Assembly: GCF_020911865.1 (NCBI RefSeq)
Contig: NZ_CP087131.1
Location: 2,852,001-2,916,000, forward strand
DNA length: 64,000 bases
Reading direction: 5' to 3'
Origin: Chryseobacterium sp. C-71
GTDB taxonomy: Bacteria; Bacteroidota; Bacteroidia; Flavobacteriales; Weeksellaceae
Of the stretch, positions 35,230 through 44,469 are shown piece after piece; within the stretch, counting starts at the first letter, position 1, and each line of letters begins with the position of its first letter. Made by a program: the position numbers and the translations under genes. The notes under the pieces were generated by a model. It had not been told where the DNA came from. It worked only from the letters and a program-made list of their open reading frames with translations, and did no database searches.

Positions 35230-35796
35230 ATGAAAAAACATATTTTACCAGCAATTAAACTGACTGCTTTGTGCATCGTTTTTCTTGCCATTGTTTATCC
35301 GATGTCCATCTGGGCAATTGCTCAGCTTTCACCTAATCAGGGAAAGGGAGATTTAATTAAACATAATAATAAAACCTATTACGCTAATATAGGACAGTCA
35401 TTAAGTACAGATCAATATTTCAATTCTCGTCCTTCAGCAGTCGATTACAATGCAGCAGGTTCGGGAGGAAGCAACAAAGGTCCATCGAATGAAGAGTATC
35501 TCAAACAAGTTCAGGCTCGTATCGATACGATTTTGATGAAAAATCCTGGAATTGTAAAGTCAGATATTCCGGCAGATTTAGTGACGGCCAGCGGAAGCGG
35601 ATTGGATCCTAATTTTTCTGTGCAGGCAGCGAAAATTCAGGTAAAAAGAATTGCGAAAATCAGAAATATTGATGAGTCAAAAATCAATAATCTTATCGTT
35701 CAAAATACAGAGAAACCTCTGATTGGAATGTTTGGCCCTGAAAAAATCAATGTTCTAAAATTGAATATCGCACTCGACCAGTTAAGCGGGAAGTAA
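35230..35796 (+). CDS. kdpC: K+-transporting ATPase subunit KdpC
   Basis: KdpC is a one-span subunit that raises ATP affinity of KdpB. The 188 residues begin with a membrane anchor (IKLTALCIVFLAIVYPMSIW) and contain the KdpC landmarks YFNSRPSAVDYNAAGSGGSN, GPSNEEYL and ASGSGLDPNFSVQAAKIQ. The C-terminus carries LNIALDQL. It belongs to the operon despite the 102-bp gap after kdpB. Confidence 0.97.
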   Translation: MKKHILPAIKLTALCIVFLAIVYPMSIWAIAQLSPNQGKGDLIKHNNKTYYANIGQSLSTDQYFNSRPSAVDYNAAGSGGSNKGPSNEEYLKQVQARIDTILMKNPGIVKSDIPADLVTASGSGLDPNFSVQAAKIQVKRIAKIRNIDESKINNLIVQNTEKPLIGMFGPEKINVLKLNIALDQLSGK

Positions 35797-36113
35797 ATTT
35801 TTAAACTCAATATTTATCATCTTAAATATTTTGTCCGATAAAAATTAAAATATAATTAGCAGGTCGCTCCTATGGAGCTTTACTTCTAAAAACAACTATT
35901 TGCTATTAACAGTTTGCTCCTCACGGAGCTGTATTAAATCCCATCGGGATTTACTGTTAATAGAAAAAATAAAGCTTCCAAAAACGAAGCTCCGGAGGAG
36001 CGAACTGTTAATTTGTTCTATAGACATACCAATCGTCAAATTTGTTGATGTTTTTCTTCTGACAACATTGATTTCCTAAATAAAACCCCATATTTTTCTT
36101 AAATTTAAACTAA
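35797..36113. repeat. Nested inverted repeats between kdpC and the porin gene
   Basis: This 317-bp gap contains several related palindromes. CTATTAACAG (35903-35912) pairs with CTGTTAATAG (35954-35963), enclosing AAATCCC/GGGATTT (35936-35952). AACAGTTTGCTCCTCACGGAGCT at 35908-35930 is almost the reverse complement of 35988-36010. GCTCCTATGGAGC occurs at 35867-35879. Such GCTCC/GGAGC arrays look like dispersed non-coding elements. No gene is visible here. Confidence 0.55.
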
Positions 36114-37193
36114 ATGAAAAAAATACTATTTGTTTTGTTAGCTGTATGCGGTATCAGTGCATCTGCTCAAAACGATTCAATTACAAAACCTCTTACCGTT
36201 GGCGGATACGCTGAGGTTTATTACACTGCAGATTTTAATAATCCGAAAAATAACAGCCGTCCTTCGTTTGTTTACAGTCACAACCGGAACAATGAAGTAA
36301 ACGTCAATTTAGCTTTTATAAAAACGGCGTACAACACAGAAAATGTTCGAGCCAATCTTGCTTTAGCAGTCGGAACTTACATGAATGCTAATTACGCAGC
36401 AGAGCAAGGTGTGATGAAAAATATTTTTGAATCCAATGTAGGCTTGAAAATTTCAAAAAAACATAATCTTTGGATTGATGCAGGTATTTTTCCTTCTCAC
36501 ATAGGTTTTGAAAGTGCCATCGGAAAAGACAATTGGGCGCTTACAAGAAGTCTTGCAGCCGATAATTCTCCTTATTTCGAGACAGGGGCAAAAATATCTT
36601 ATACATCTGAAAGTGGAAAATGGTTTGTAAGCGGTTTAGTACTCAATGGTTGGCAGCGTATTCAGAGAGTTGACGGAAATTCTACGCCTGCATTCGGGCA
36701 TCAGCTGACATTTAAACCTAATGAAAAACTGACCATCAACAGCAGTTCTTTCATCGGAAATGATAAACCCGACAGCATTCGCCAGATGCGATATTTTCAT
36801 AATCTGTATGCAGTGTATCAAATTAATAAAAAGTTCGGAGTGACAGCAGGTTTTGACATTGGTGCCGAACAAAAAGAAAAAGGAAGTGAGCAGTACAATA
36901 TTTGGTACACACCGGTTTTAATTGCAAAATACAATGCTACAGAAAAACTGAGTTTTACAGCAAGAGGAGAATATTATCAGGATGAAAAAGGAGTAATCAT
37001 TGCTACCGGAACGGAAAACGGTTTTAAAACTTTCGGATATTCTCTGAATGCTGATTATCAGATCTTGCCGAATCTCGTTTGGCGTACAGAAATCAGAAAT
37101 TTAAGCAGCAAAGATGCTATCTTTATGAACAGAATAGATGAGATTAATAAAAATAGCCTGACGGCAACGACGGCATTGGTCATTTCATTTTAG
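36114..37193 (+). CDS. Outer-membrane beta-barrel porin
   Basis: The 359 residues start with a signal peptide ending ISASAQ. Amphipathic strands follow, with aromatic girdles (LTVGGYAEVYYTADF, LWIDAGIFPSHIGFESAIG, VWRTEIRNLS) and a terminal aromatic residue (TALVISF), as in the OmpL-like porin-2 family. It lies between kdpC and the sensor genes on the same strand, so it may give K+ a route across the outer membrane under limitation. This is inference. Confidence 0.8.
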   Translation: MKKILFVLLAVCGISASAQNDSITKPLTVGGYAEVYYTADFNNPKNNSRPSFVYSHNRNNEVNVNLAFIKTAYNTENVRANLALAVGTYMNANYAAEQGVMKNIFESNVGLKISKKHNLWIDAGIFPSHIGFESAIGKDNWALTRSLAADNSPYFETGAKISYTSESGKWFVSGLVLNGWQRIQRVDGNSTPAFGHQLTFKPNEKLTINSSSFIGNDKPDSIRQMRYFHNLYAVYQINKKFGVTAGFDIGAEQKEKGSEQYNIWYTPVLIAKYNATEKLSFTARGEYYQDEKGVIIATGTENGFKTFGYSLNADYQILPNLVWRTEIRNLSSKDAIFMNRIDEINKNSLTATTALVISF

Positions 37194-37223
37194 TAATAAT
37201 GAATATGATCTTTGTTTAAATTA

Positions 37224-37276
37224 AAATTGACCAAAATTATTTCCCTGGCTCTAAAGGTAGTAGTTTTGGTCAATTT
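37224..37276. repeat. 13-bp perfect inverted repeat before the sensor genes
   Basis: AAATTGACCAAAA (37224-37236) and TTTTGGTCAATTT (37264-37276) are perfect inverted copies with a 27-nt centre. A smaller CCCTTTAGGG palindrome lies at 37293-37302. The stem is in the 223-bp gap between the porin and KdpD-like genes and may be a terminator-like or mRNA-end structure. Confidence 0.5.
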
Positions 37277-37416
37277 CAAGATAGTTTTTCGTCCCTTTAG
37301 GGCTTGGGTGGAGAAAAATTCTCTTGAAATTTATGTCTGAATGAAATTAAAAAATCTCTCATTGGTTTAAAAGATTTATAAAGGTCTTAGAGTAGAATTA
37401 AATCATTTTATTTAAA

Positions 37417-38541
37417 ATGAATGAATCAAGAAAATCTGCAGAAGAGTTTCTGCATCTCATCAACAGTTCAAAACGGGGTAAACTGAAAATTTACATCGGG
37501 ATGAGTGCGGGCGTAGGGAAAACCTATAGAATGCTTCAGGAAGCTCACGTGCTCCTTCAAAACGGAATAGATGTAAAGATAGGATATGTGGAAACACACA
37601 ATCGTAAGGAAACACATGATTTGCTGGAAGGTCTTCCTATTATTCCCCGAAGAAAATTATTTTACAAAGGCAAAGAGCTGGAAGAACTGGATGTTCCGGC
37701 GATCATCGTCCTGCGTCCGGAAATCGTGATTATTGACGAATTGGCTCACACCAATATCGAAGGAAGCAAAAATAAAAAAAGATGGCAGGATGTTTTTGAG
37801 ATTTTAGAAGCAGGAATTAATGTCATCAGTGCGGTCAATATTCAGCATTTGGAAAGTCTCAACGATGAGGTAAAAGCTGTAACCGGAATTGAAGTTGCGG
37901 AAAGAATTCCTGATACCGTTCTGGCTTCGGCGGATGAGGTTGTCAATATTGACCTTACCGCTGATGAATTGATTTTAAGATTAAAAGAAGGGAAAATTTA
38001 CGACCAAAGTAAAATACCGTCTGCGCTCAATAATTTTTTTAAAAACGAAAATATCCTTCAACTTCGTGAGTTGGCGCTGAAAGAAGTGGCATCGCAGGTT
38101 ACAAGGAAAGTTGAAACAGAAGTTGTCACTGGAAAAACTTTAAAAAAAGAAAGATTTCTTGCGTGCATCAGTTCAAACGAAGTGACAGCAAAAAATGTTA
38201 TCCGGAAGACCGCAAGACTGGCAAGTTATTACAACAGTCAGTGGTTTTTGCTGTATGTTCAGATTCCCAGAGAATCGGCGGACAGAATTGCGCTGAATAA
38301 ACAGAGACATTTGATTAATAATTTCAGACTGGCTACCGAATTGGGCGCAGAAATCATAAAAATTCAAAGTAAAAATATTGCAATGACCATCATGGAGCAA
38401 TGCGAAGAAAGAAATATTACGACGATGTGTATCGGAAAACCACATTTGGATATCTGGAGAATTATTCTGGCAACAGACACTTTTAATTCCTTACTCAAAA
38501 GACTGTCTAAACAGAACGTAGATTTAGTAATTTTGTCGTAA
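37417..38541 (+). CDS. kdpD: KdpD N-terminal sensor protein (split KdpD)
   Basis: This 374-residue protein corresponds only to the N-terminal cytoplasmic half of KdpD, which binds ATP and senses K+ conditions. It has KLKIYIGMSAGVGKTYRMLQ (Walker A, about 23-42), the Walker B IIDELAHTN, and a C-terminal universal-stress-like domain (about 245-374) with RFLACISSNE. It lacks the four membrane helices, GAF and kinase domains of E. coli KdpD (about 895 residues). Its stop codon overlaps the ATG of the following kinase by one base, so the two halves are translationally coupled. Confidence 0.93.
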   Translation: MNESRKSAEEFLHLINSSKRGKLKIYIGMSAGVGKTYRMLQEAHVLLQNGIDVKIGYVETHNRKETHDLLEGLPIIPRRKLFYKGKELEELDVPAIIVLRPEIVIIDELAHTNIEGSKNKKRWQDVFEILEAGINVISAVNIQHLESLNDEVKAVTGIEVAERIPDTVLASADEVVNIDLTADELILRLKEGKIYDQSKIPSALNNFFKNENILQLRELALKEVASQVTRKVETEVVTGKTLKKERFLACISSNEVTAKNVIRKTARLASYYNSQWFLLYVQIPRESADRIALNKQRHLINNFRLATELGAEIIKIQSKNIAMTIMEQCEERNITTMCIGKPHLDIWRIILATDTFNSLLKRLSKQNVDLVILS

Positions 38542-40283
38542 TGAAAATAAAAACTAAGCTTAATGCAGGAGTTGGTCTGCTGTTTTTTATGATAATTGTG
38601 CTGTCAACTTTGGGTGGATGGTTTATTTATCAGCTAAAAAAAGATACCCAGAATATTCTTGTGGCGAACTACAATACCTTGCAGTACTCCAGAAATATGC
38701 TGTTGTCTCTCGAAGAAATTTCTACCGAGCCTTTTGCGGTGTCAGAATTTCAAAAAAACCTTAATCTTCAGCGTCAGAATATTACAGAAAGTGGAGAACA
38801 AGAAGTCACTCAAAATATTGATGATCATTTTTCGGAGCTGATAGTTGATAAGGGAAATTTAAAATTACATTCGGCCATCCGAAAAGATATTGCCGAGCTC
38901 ATGCAGCTCAATATGAATGCCATCCAGATCAAAAGCGGAATTGCCAATACGACGGCAGAAAATGCAATTGCGGTAATTTCTATCGTCGGAACTTTATGTT
39001 TTTTAGTTGCATTTATTTTAATGGTGAATTTACCTGCCAATATTTCAAATCCGATTCGAGAGCTGACTTCGAGTATTCATCAGATTGCCAATCAGAATTA
39101 CAGACAGCGGGTACAGTTTGAAAGCAGCAGTGAGTTTGGAGAATTGGCAAGATCTTTCAATACAATGGCAGAAAAACTTCAGGAATATTCTGAAAGCAGG
39201 ATCGATAAAATTTTAAAAGGAAAAAAACGCATTGAAACTCTGATTGACAATATGCACGATGCGGTGATTGGAATTGATGAAGACCGAAAAGTTCTCTTCG
39301 TGAATGATGAAGCATTGAAAATTTCAGGTTTAAAAAAAGAAAACTTTGTAGGAAAACTCATTCAGGATGTTGCAGTTTCTAACGATTTGGTGCGTGATCT
39401 TATCCGGGAAATAGTTAATCCGGATGCGACAAAAAATTCTACAGCAGCATTGAAAATTTTTGTAGAAGGGAAAGAAAATTATTTTGAAAAAGAAATTTTA
39501 GACATCAATGTTATCCCGACTGGCGAAAAAGAAAGCCGCTTCATTGGTCAGGTCATTATGCTGAGAAATATCACGCCTTTTAAGGAATTGGATTTAGCCA
39601 AAACTCATTTTATGGGAACGGTTTCACATGAATTCAAAACTCCTATTTCATCCATTCAAATGGGCTTGCAGTTATTGGAAAATGAAAGGATTGGTCATCT
39701 CAACGAGGAGCAAGGCAAGTTGGTTTCCGGAATTAAAGATGATACGCAGCGTTTACTCAGAATTACCGGAGAACTTCTCAATATGACTCAGCTGGAATCT
39801 GGTGTGGTGCAATTAAATATAAAACCTTCATCAGTTCAAAACATGATTGAAGATGTCATTGCTGCAAATAAATCGGCTGCAGAGAATAAAGAGATTGTCA
39901 TCAAAACGAATATTACCTCGGATATTTCCGTCGTGAATGCAGACAGCGAGAAAACATCGTGGGTTTTGAACAATATTTTATCGAATGCCATCCGGTATTC
40001 GCATGAGAAATCGGTGATTGAAATCAATGTAGCTAAATTGGATAACGATCAGGTGAAATTTTCGGTCACAGACAACGGTCGCGGGATAGAAGAGCAGTAT
40101 TTAAATAAAGTCTTTACCCGATATTTCAGAATTCCTGGGACAAAAACAGAAGGCACAGGTCTTGGTCTCAGCATCAGCAAAGAATTTATTGAAGCCCAGG
40201 GCGGAACAATTGCTGTTGAAAGTGAAATAGGAGTAGGAAGTACCTTTTATTTTATTCTTAAATCTGATAGCACTAAAGATTAG
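38541..40283 (+). CDS. Membrane histidine kinase, second half of the split KdpD system
   Basis: The 580 residues carry two membrane spans (about 11-31 and 143-166), a HAMP domain (ANISNPIRELTSSIHQIANQ), and a PAS domain (about 225-340). The kinase core has the phospho-accepting His in VSHEFKTPISS (about 361), N box NNILSNAIRYS, and G boxes VTDNGRGIEE and EGTGLGLSISKEF. It starts at the base that ends the KdpD-like gene. It is presumably the kinase for the NtrC-type regulator at 28594-29946, 8.6 kb upstream across the kdp operon. Confidence 0.92.
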   Translation: MKIKTKLNAGVGLLFFMIIVLSTLGGWFIYQLKKDTQNILVANYNTLQYSRNMLLSLEEISTEPFAVSEFQKNLNLQRQNITESGEQEVTQNIDDHFSELIVDKGNLKLHSAIRKDIAELMQLNMNAIQIKSGIANTTAENAIAVISIVGTLCFLVAFILMVNLPANISNPIRELTSSIHQIANQNYRQRVQFESSSEFGELARSFNTMAEKLQEYSESRIDKILKGKKRIETLIDNMHDAVIGIDEDRKVLFVNDEALKISGLKKENFVGKLIQDVAVSNDLVRDLIREIVNPDATKNSTAALKIFVEGKENYFEKEILDINVIPTGEKESRFIGQVIMLRNITPFKELDLAKTHFMGTVSHEFKTPISSIQMGLQLLENERIGHLNEEQGKLVSGIKDDTQRLLRITGELLNMTQLESGVVQLNIKPSSVQNMIEDVIAANKSAAENKEIVIKTNITSDISVVNADSEKTSWVLNNILSNAIRYSHEKSVIEINVAKLDNDQVKFSVTDNGRGIEEQYLNKVFTRYFRIPGTKTEGTGLGLSISKEFIEAQGGTIAVESEIGVGSTFYFILKSDSTKD

Positions 40284-40312
40284 AAAATACAATAGTGAGA
40301 TTTATAAACGTA

Positions 40313-40338
40313 AAAAGCCTTCCAATTGGAAGGCTTTT
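40313..40338. terminator. Bidirectional palindromic terminator
   Basis: A 26-bp perfect palindrome with arms AAAAGCCTTCC and GGAAGGCTTTT around AATT. It can end the kinase transcript on the plus strand and the tRNA-Glu transcript on the minus strand. Confidence 0.85.
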
Positions 40339-40351
40339 GTTGGTTGATGTG

Positions 40352-40423
40352 TAGTCTATAGGAGAATCGAACTCCTGTTGCAAGGATGAAAACCTTGAGT
40401 CCTTACCACTAGACGAATAGACC
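40352..40423 (-). tRNA. tRNA-Glu (TTC), divergent copy
   Basis: The minus strand folds as a 72-nt tRNA: acceptor GGTCTAT/ATAGACT with a G-T first pair, anticodon stem CAAGG/CCTTG with loop carrying TTC, and T arm AGGAGTTCGATTCTCCT. The anticodon equals that of the two copies near 27.4 kb, but stems and D arm differ clearly in sequence, so it is a separate lineage. The amino acid is assigned from the anticodon only. Confidence 0.85.
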
Positions 40424-40478
40424 AAATTTTGAGGATGCAAAAATATTAATTAACATTTACACTTCAAAATTATTCTCC

Positions 40479-41771
40479 TTATTTATACACTTTCTGGATA
40501 ATCGTATTTTTAATCCCTTTGGCTTCTAATTCTTTTTGAAGTTTTACGGCATCTTCCAAAGAAGACACTTTTCCGTAGGTGTAATAGAACATACCATTGT
40601 TTTTCTCTCTTTCCACATCTTTTAAAGTTTGTAGAATAAATGAGTTGGCGCTCAATTTATCTTTTCCGGTAAAGACTTCGATGGTGTAATATCCGGCATT
40701 TAATTTTTGGTTTGGCATAAATCCTACCGCATACGCATTTCTAAAGCCTGCGTCTTTAGCAGTTTTGATATTGCTGTCTCTTACAGACGCCATATTGGTT
40801 ACGCTGTAGTAGTATTTGTAAATTCCGTTTTCTTTTAATGCTAGAATGTAATTTAAGCCTTTCAATGCAGGATCATCTTCGTTATATTTTATGGCAGAAG
40901 TCATCAATAATATTCTGAAATCATTCTTCAGCGGAACTTCTTCTTTTTTCTCAGGTTCGGGTTTTCTCGTTGGTGCCTGCACGCCGCCTTTTCTATCTAC
41001 TGCTTTTTTGTAATCGATGATTGCCTTGTAAATGTTTTCTGCCGTTTGTTGCTGTCCGCTTTCTGAGTTTAAAAATGCAGCATCTTCATAATTATTTACA
41101 AATCCTGTCTCAATAAGGATAGAAGGCATCGAGCTTCTTCTTAAAATGTGAAGGTTTTCCTGTTTTACACCTCTTGAAAAACGTCCGCTTTTTTCAAAAT
41201 TTCCTTCTACAAAACTTCCTACAATTAGGCTATTTTCAAGATATTTACTTTGTTGAAGTTTTAAGGCGATTAAAGATTCGGGAGAACTAGCGTCATAAGA
41301 AGCAAAAGTCTCTTTATCTTTCTCATCCAAATAGATTACGCTGTTTTCTTGTTTGGCAACTTCCAGATTTTCTCTGTTTTGAGCGGGTCCTTGTACAAAA
41401 GTTTCAGTTCCCCTTGCTGTTGCCGATCTGCTGGGCGAAGAATTTACGTGTACTGAAATAAATAAATCTGCTTTACTTCGGTTGGCTGTATTGGTTCGAT
41501 CCGTTAATGATGGATATTCATCAAATTTTCTGGTGTATATTACTTTGAAATCTTTGTTTTTTTCAAGCATAGAGCCTAATTTCAGCACAATTGCCAAAGT
41601 GACGTTTTTCTCCAAAACGGTGCCAATATCTGAATAATTTCGATTCGCTCCATGGTCGCTTCCCCCATGCCCTGCGTCTAAAACAACAGTGAATTTTTTT
41701 TGAGAAAAGACAAATTGAGTAGAAAGTATGAAGAGAAATGCTAAAATTATTTTAAATTTTCGTGTGTACAT
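40479..41771 (-). CDS. N-acetylmuramoyl-L-alanine amidase with C-terminal SPOR-like domain
   Basis: The enzyme cuts the bond between MurNAc and L-Ala in peptidoglycan. The 430 residues have a signal peptide (about 1-24). An Amidase_3 domain follows, with zinc-site segments VVLDAGHGGSDHGA, the Glu of EKNVTLAIVLKL, the His of ADLFISVHVNS, and the catalytic Glu of MPSILIETGFVNN. A Pro/Lys/Glu linker leads to a C-terminal segment of repeated alpha/beta units (YAVGFMPNQKLNAGYYTIEV) resembling a SPOR domain. lptD diverges from it with only about 50 bp between them. Confidence 0.93.
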   Translation of the reverse strand: MYTRKFKIILAFLFILSTQFVFSQKKFTVVLDAGHGGSDHGANRNYSDIGTVLEKNVTLAIVLKLGSMLEKNKDFKVIYTRKFDEYPSLTDRTNTANRSKADLFISVHVNSSPSRSATARGTETFVQGPAQNRENLEVAKQENSVIYLDEKDKETFASYDASSPESLIALKLQQSKYLENSLIVGSFVEGNFEKSGRFSRGVKQENLHILRRSSMPSILIETGFVNNYEDAAFLNSESGQQQTAENIYKAIIDYKKAVDRKGGVQAPTRKPEPEKKEEVPLKNDFRILLMTSAIKYNEDDPALKGLNYILALKENGIYKYYYSVTNMASVRDSNIKTAKDAGFRNAYAVGFMPNQKLNAGYYTIEVFTGKDKLSANSFILQTLKDVEREKNNGMFYYTYGKVSSLEDAVKLQKELEAKGIKNTIIQKVYK

Positions 41772-41793
41772 CTTACAGTTTTAAAAATTATAC

Positions 41794-41801
41794 TAATTTT
41801 G
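41794..41801 (+). promoter_or_regulatory. -7 box of lptD
   Basis: TAATTTTG matches TAnnTTTG. Its last three bases are the TTG of the longest possible lptD frame, so if this box is used translation must begin further on, at 41826. No -33 TTG is found. Confidence 0.4.
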
Positions 41802-41825
41802 AGCCTAAATTATATAAAAACAAAA

Positions 41826-44414
41826 TTGGACAAAACCGTCTTCAAAAATATATTACAAATTTTAATTATCCTAATTTTTAACAGTTTTTTAGCACAGCAA
41901 TCTCCTAAAAAATTAACGGAAACAAAGGTAGTTAATGATACCATCCCCAAAAAGGATACCATTATTGTAAAAAAAGAAGCCTTAGAGGATGTATTCGAAA
42001 CTAAGGCAGACACAGAACGTAGAGACTTTCCCAAAAAGATGATTTATCTGATCAAAAATGCTCAGATAAAGTATCAGGATATGCAGATAGATGCAGATTA
42101 TATATCAATTGACGAAGCAAAAAGTACCGTTTATGCCAGAGGTAAACAAGATTCTTTAGGTAAAATTATAGAATTGGTACAGGTTACCCAAGCCGGAAAA
42201 AAATACGAAACAACAGATTTTAGCTACAATACAAAAACGAAGCAGGCAATAGCTTACAATGCTAGAACTGAAGAAAGTGAGGGGGTGATTGTTGCTCAGA
42301 AGACAAAAAAGTACAACGATTCTGTTTACGTGATGCGACGTGCAGATTTTACGACAGATGATTATTTTATAAAAAAGAAAGATACCGTAGCAGATTATAA
42401 ATTACGTGCATCCCACATAAAAATGGTAAAAGGTAAAAACGGATCATCTTTGGTCACAGGGCCGGTGCAGATGTATATAGAAGAAGTTCCGACTCCGCTT
42501 GTGATGCCTTTTGCTATTTTGCCTTTTTCGCAAAAAAGATCCGCAGGTATTTTGATTCCTAGCTTTGGAGAAAGGGAAGATGTAGGTTTTTTCTTAAATG
42601 GAATAGGATATTATCAACCTATCGGCGAACATTTTGACCTGAAAGTTTTAGCAGATATTTACACAAAAGGAAGCTGGAACCTTCGTCCGGAAATGAATTA
42701 CCTCAAGAAATACAGATATTCAGGTAACTTCTCGGCAGATATAGGGACAACTATTCGAGGGATTAAAGGTTTAGATGATTACAGTAAAACCGGAACTTAC
42801 AGAATTGCTTGGAGACACAGTCAGGATGCAAAATCGAATCCGTTTTTAACCTTTTCTGCATCAGTGGATGTTACCAGCCAAACGTTTTATAACAATACGG
42901 TCAATAATGCTTATATTTTGAATGAGAGTGTACTGAGAACTTCCCAGAATTCTACGCTTTCGCTTACCAAAAGATTTCTAAAACTTCCTGCAACAATTAC
43001 CGGAACGGCTTCTTATTCTCAGAATTTCTCTACGGGATTGGCAGATTTAAGATTGCCTCAAATGAATGTTGCAATCAATCAGTTTTATTTATTTGGTTCA
43101 AAAACGGGGGTACGAAGCGGTTTATTAGAAAATATTACCGTTAATACTGGTTTAAATTTAACCAATTTTGTGAGTACTGGTGAAGGCGAACTTTTCACCA
43201 AGGCCATGTGGGATAAGATGCAGACCGGTCTTAAAAATAATATCACGATAGGAACCAATACCACCATTGCAAAATATTTCACCTTCAGTTTGGGAGCTAA
43301 TATTGATAATGCTTTAACGACGAAAACGCTGACGAGATTCTATGATCCGCTTCAAAATAAAGTAGTTGATCAGGTCAACAAAAAAGTTGCAGGATATTCT
43401 ACTTTTTCTACCACCGCAAGTATCCAGACGCAGTTGTACGGACAGGCAAATTTCAAAAAAGGAGCAGCAATTGAAGCGATAAGGCACATGATGTCACCAA
43501 GTATTGGCTTTACCTATTCTCCGGATTTTGGTGAGCCAGGATTCGGCTATTTCAGAAACTTTTCTGATGCCAATGGTGCGATAACGCCTTACTCAATTTT
43601 TGATGGCGGAATTGTAGGTGCGCCAACTTCAGGAATGGTAGGTGCTTTAGGATTTAATATCGGGAATAATATCGAGATGAAGGTAAAATCTAAAAGCGAT
43701 TCCACAGGTATAAAAAAAGTCAAACTATTTGAATCATTAAATATTACCGGGAATTATAATTTTGCTGCAAAAACTCACCCTTGGTCTATCATATCGATCA
43801 ACGGGCAGACATCTTTATTTGATAATAAATTGAGTGTTAATACGAGTTTGACTTTAGATCCTTACAGAACAGTCTTTGCTCCGGGCGAGGAAATAGGAGT
43901 GAGAACGGAAGAATTTGGTGCTTTCAGCGTACAAGGATTCAATGTTCAGTTGTCTTATCCTTTAAGCAGCGAATTGTTTGGAGAGAAAACAGATTACGCC
44001 AAAAAATACAAACAGAAAGGGGAAATCAGAAACGAAAACTATTATTTCGATGATGACAATTATGCCCATTTTGATCAGGCCTGGACGCTGAATGTCAATG
44101 CCAACTATGCATATTCTAAAACAACGGCAAGAACTCCAAATAGACTTGCGTCGATAGGTTTAGACGGAAGTATTAAACTAACTCCATTTTGGAATATCAC
44201 TGGAAGTACTCACTACGATATGGTGACCAGAGAATTGGCGTACACCAGAATCGGTTTCTCAAGAGATCAGCGAAGTTTCACCATCAATTTTAACTGGGTG
44301 CCTTTCGGACAGTATAAAGTATATGACTTTTTTATCGGAATTAAAGCCAATATCCTAAGCGATGCATTGAAGTACAAAGACCGAAGTTTTACATCGCCTA
44401 ATCCACCTTTCTAA
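41826..44414 (+). CDS. lptD: LPS-assembly outer-membrane protein LptD
   Basis: LptD inserts lipopolysaccharide into the outer leaflet. After a signal peptide (LQILIILIFNSFLAQ) comes the OstA-like beta-jellyroll (ADYISIDEAKSTVYARG, LRASHIKMVKGKNGSSLVTG), then a large barrel with aromatic strands up to the C-terminus. Family landmarks in the middle include PFAILPFSQKRSAGILIPSFG and YLKKYRYSGNFSADIG. The frame opens at 41799 (TTG), but a -7 box overlaps that codon; the TTG at 41826 gives a better signal peptide (about 862 residues). It diverges from the amidase gene. Confidence 0.9.
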   Translation: MDKTVFKNILQILIILIFNSFLAQQSPKKLTETKVVNDTIPKKDTIIVKKEALEDVFETKADTERRDFPKKMIYLIKNAQIKYQDMQIDADYISIDEAKSTVYARGKQDSLGKIIELVQVTQAGKKYETTDFSYNTKTKQAIAYNARTEESEGVIVAQKTKKYNDSVYVMRRADFTTDDYFIKKKDTVADYKLRASHIKMVKGKNGSSLVTGPVQMYIEEVPTPLVMPFAILPFSQKRSAGILIPSFGEREDVGFFLNGIGYYQPIGEHFDLKVLADIYTKGSWNLRPEMNYLKKYRYSGNFSADIGTTIRGIKGLDDYSKTGTYRIAWRHSQDAKSNPFLTFSASVDVTSQTFYNNTVNNAYILNESVLRTSQNSTLSLTKRFLKLPATITGTASYSQNFSTGLADLRLPQMNVAINQFYLFGSKTGVRSGLLENITVNTGLNLTNFVSTGEGELFTKAMWDKMQTGLKNNITIGTNTTIAKYFTFSLGANIDNALTTKTLTRFYDPLQNKVVDQVNKKVAGYSTFSTTASIQTQLYGQANFKKGAAIEAIRHMMSPSIGFTYSPDFGEPGFGYFRNFSDANGAITPYSIFDGGIVGAPTSGMVGALGFNIGNNIEMKVKSKSDSTGIKKVKLFESLNITGNYNFAAKTHPWSIISINGQTSLFDNKLSVNTSLTLDPYRTVFAPGEEIGVRTEEFGAFSVQGFNVQLSYPLSSELFGEKTDYAKKYKQKGEIRNENYYFDDDNYAHFDQAWTLNVNANYAYSKTTARTPNRLASIGLDGSIKLTPFWNITGSTHYDMVTRELAYTRIGFSRDQRSFTINFNWVPFGQYKVYDFFIGIKANILSDALKYKDRSFTSPNPPF

Positions 44415-44441
44415 TCGATATTTTTATTTAATTTTAAATTT

Positions 44442-44449
44442 TATATTTG
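44442..44449 (+). promoter_or_regulatory. -7 box for ridA
   Basis: TATATTTG matches TAnnTTTG. The transcript would start near 44455 and so begin about 15 nt before element C, making a 5' UTR of about 83 nt. No -33 TTG is seen. Confidence 0.5.
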
Positions 44450-44469
44450 CAACCGAAATAAATTTTGTC

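Noticed and set aside
35797..36113. CRISPR-like array
   Set aside because: The repeats are inverted rather than direct and spacing is irregular; no cas genes are in the window.
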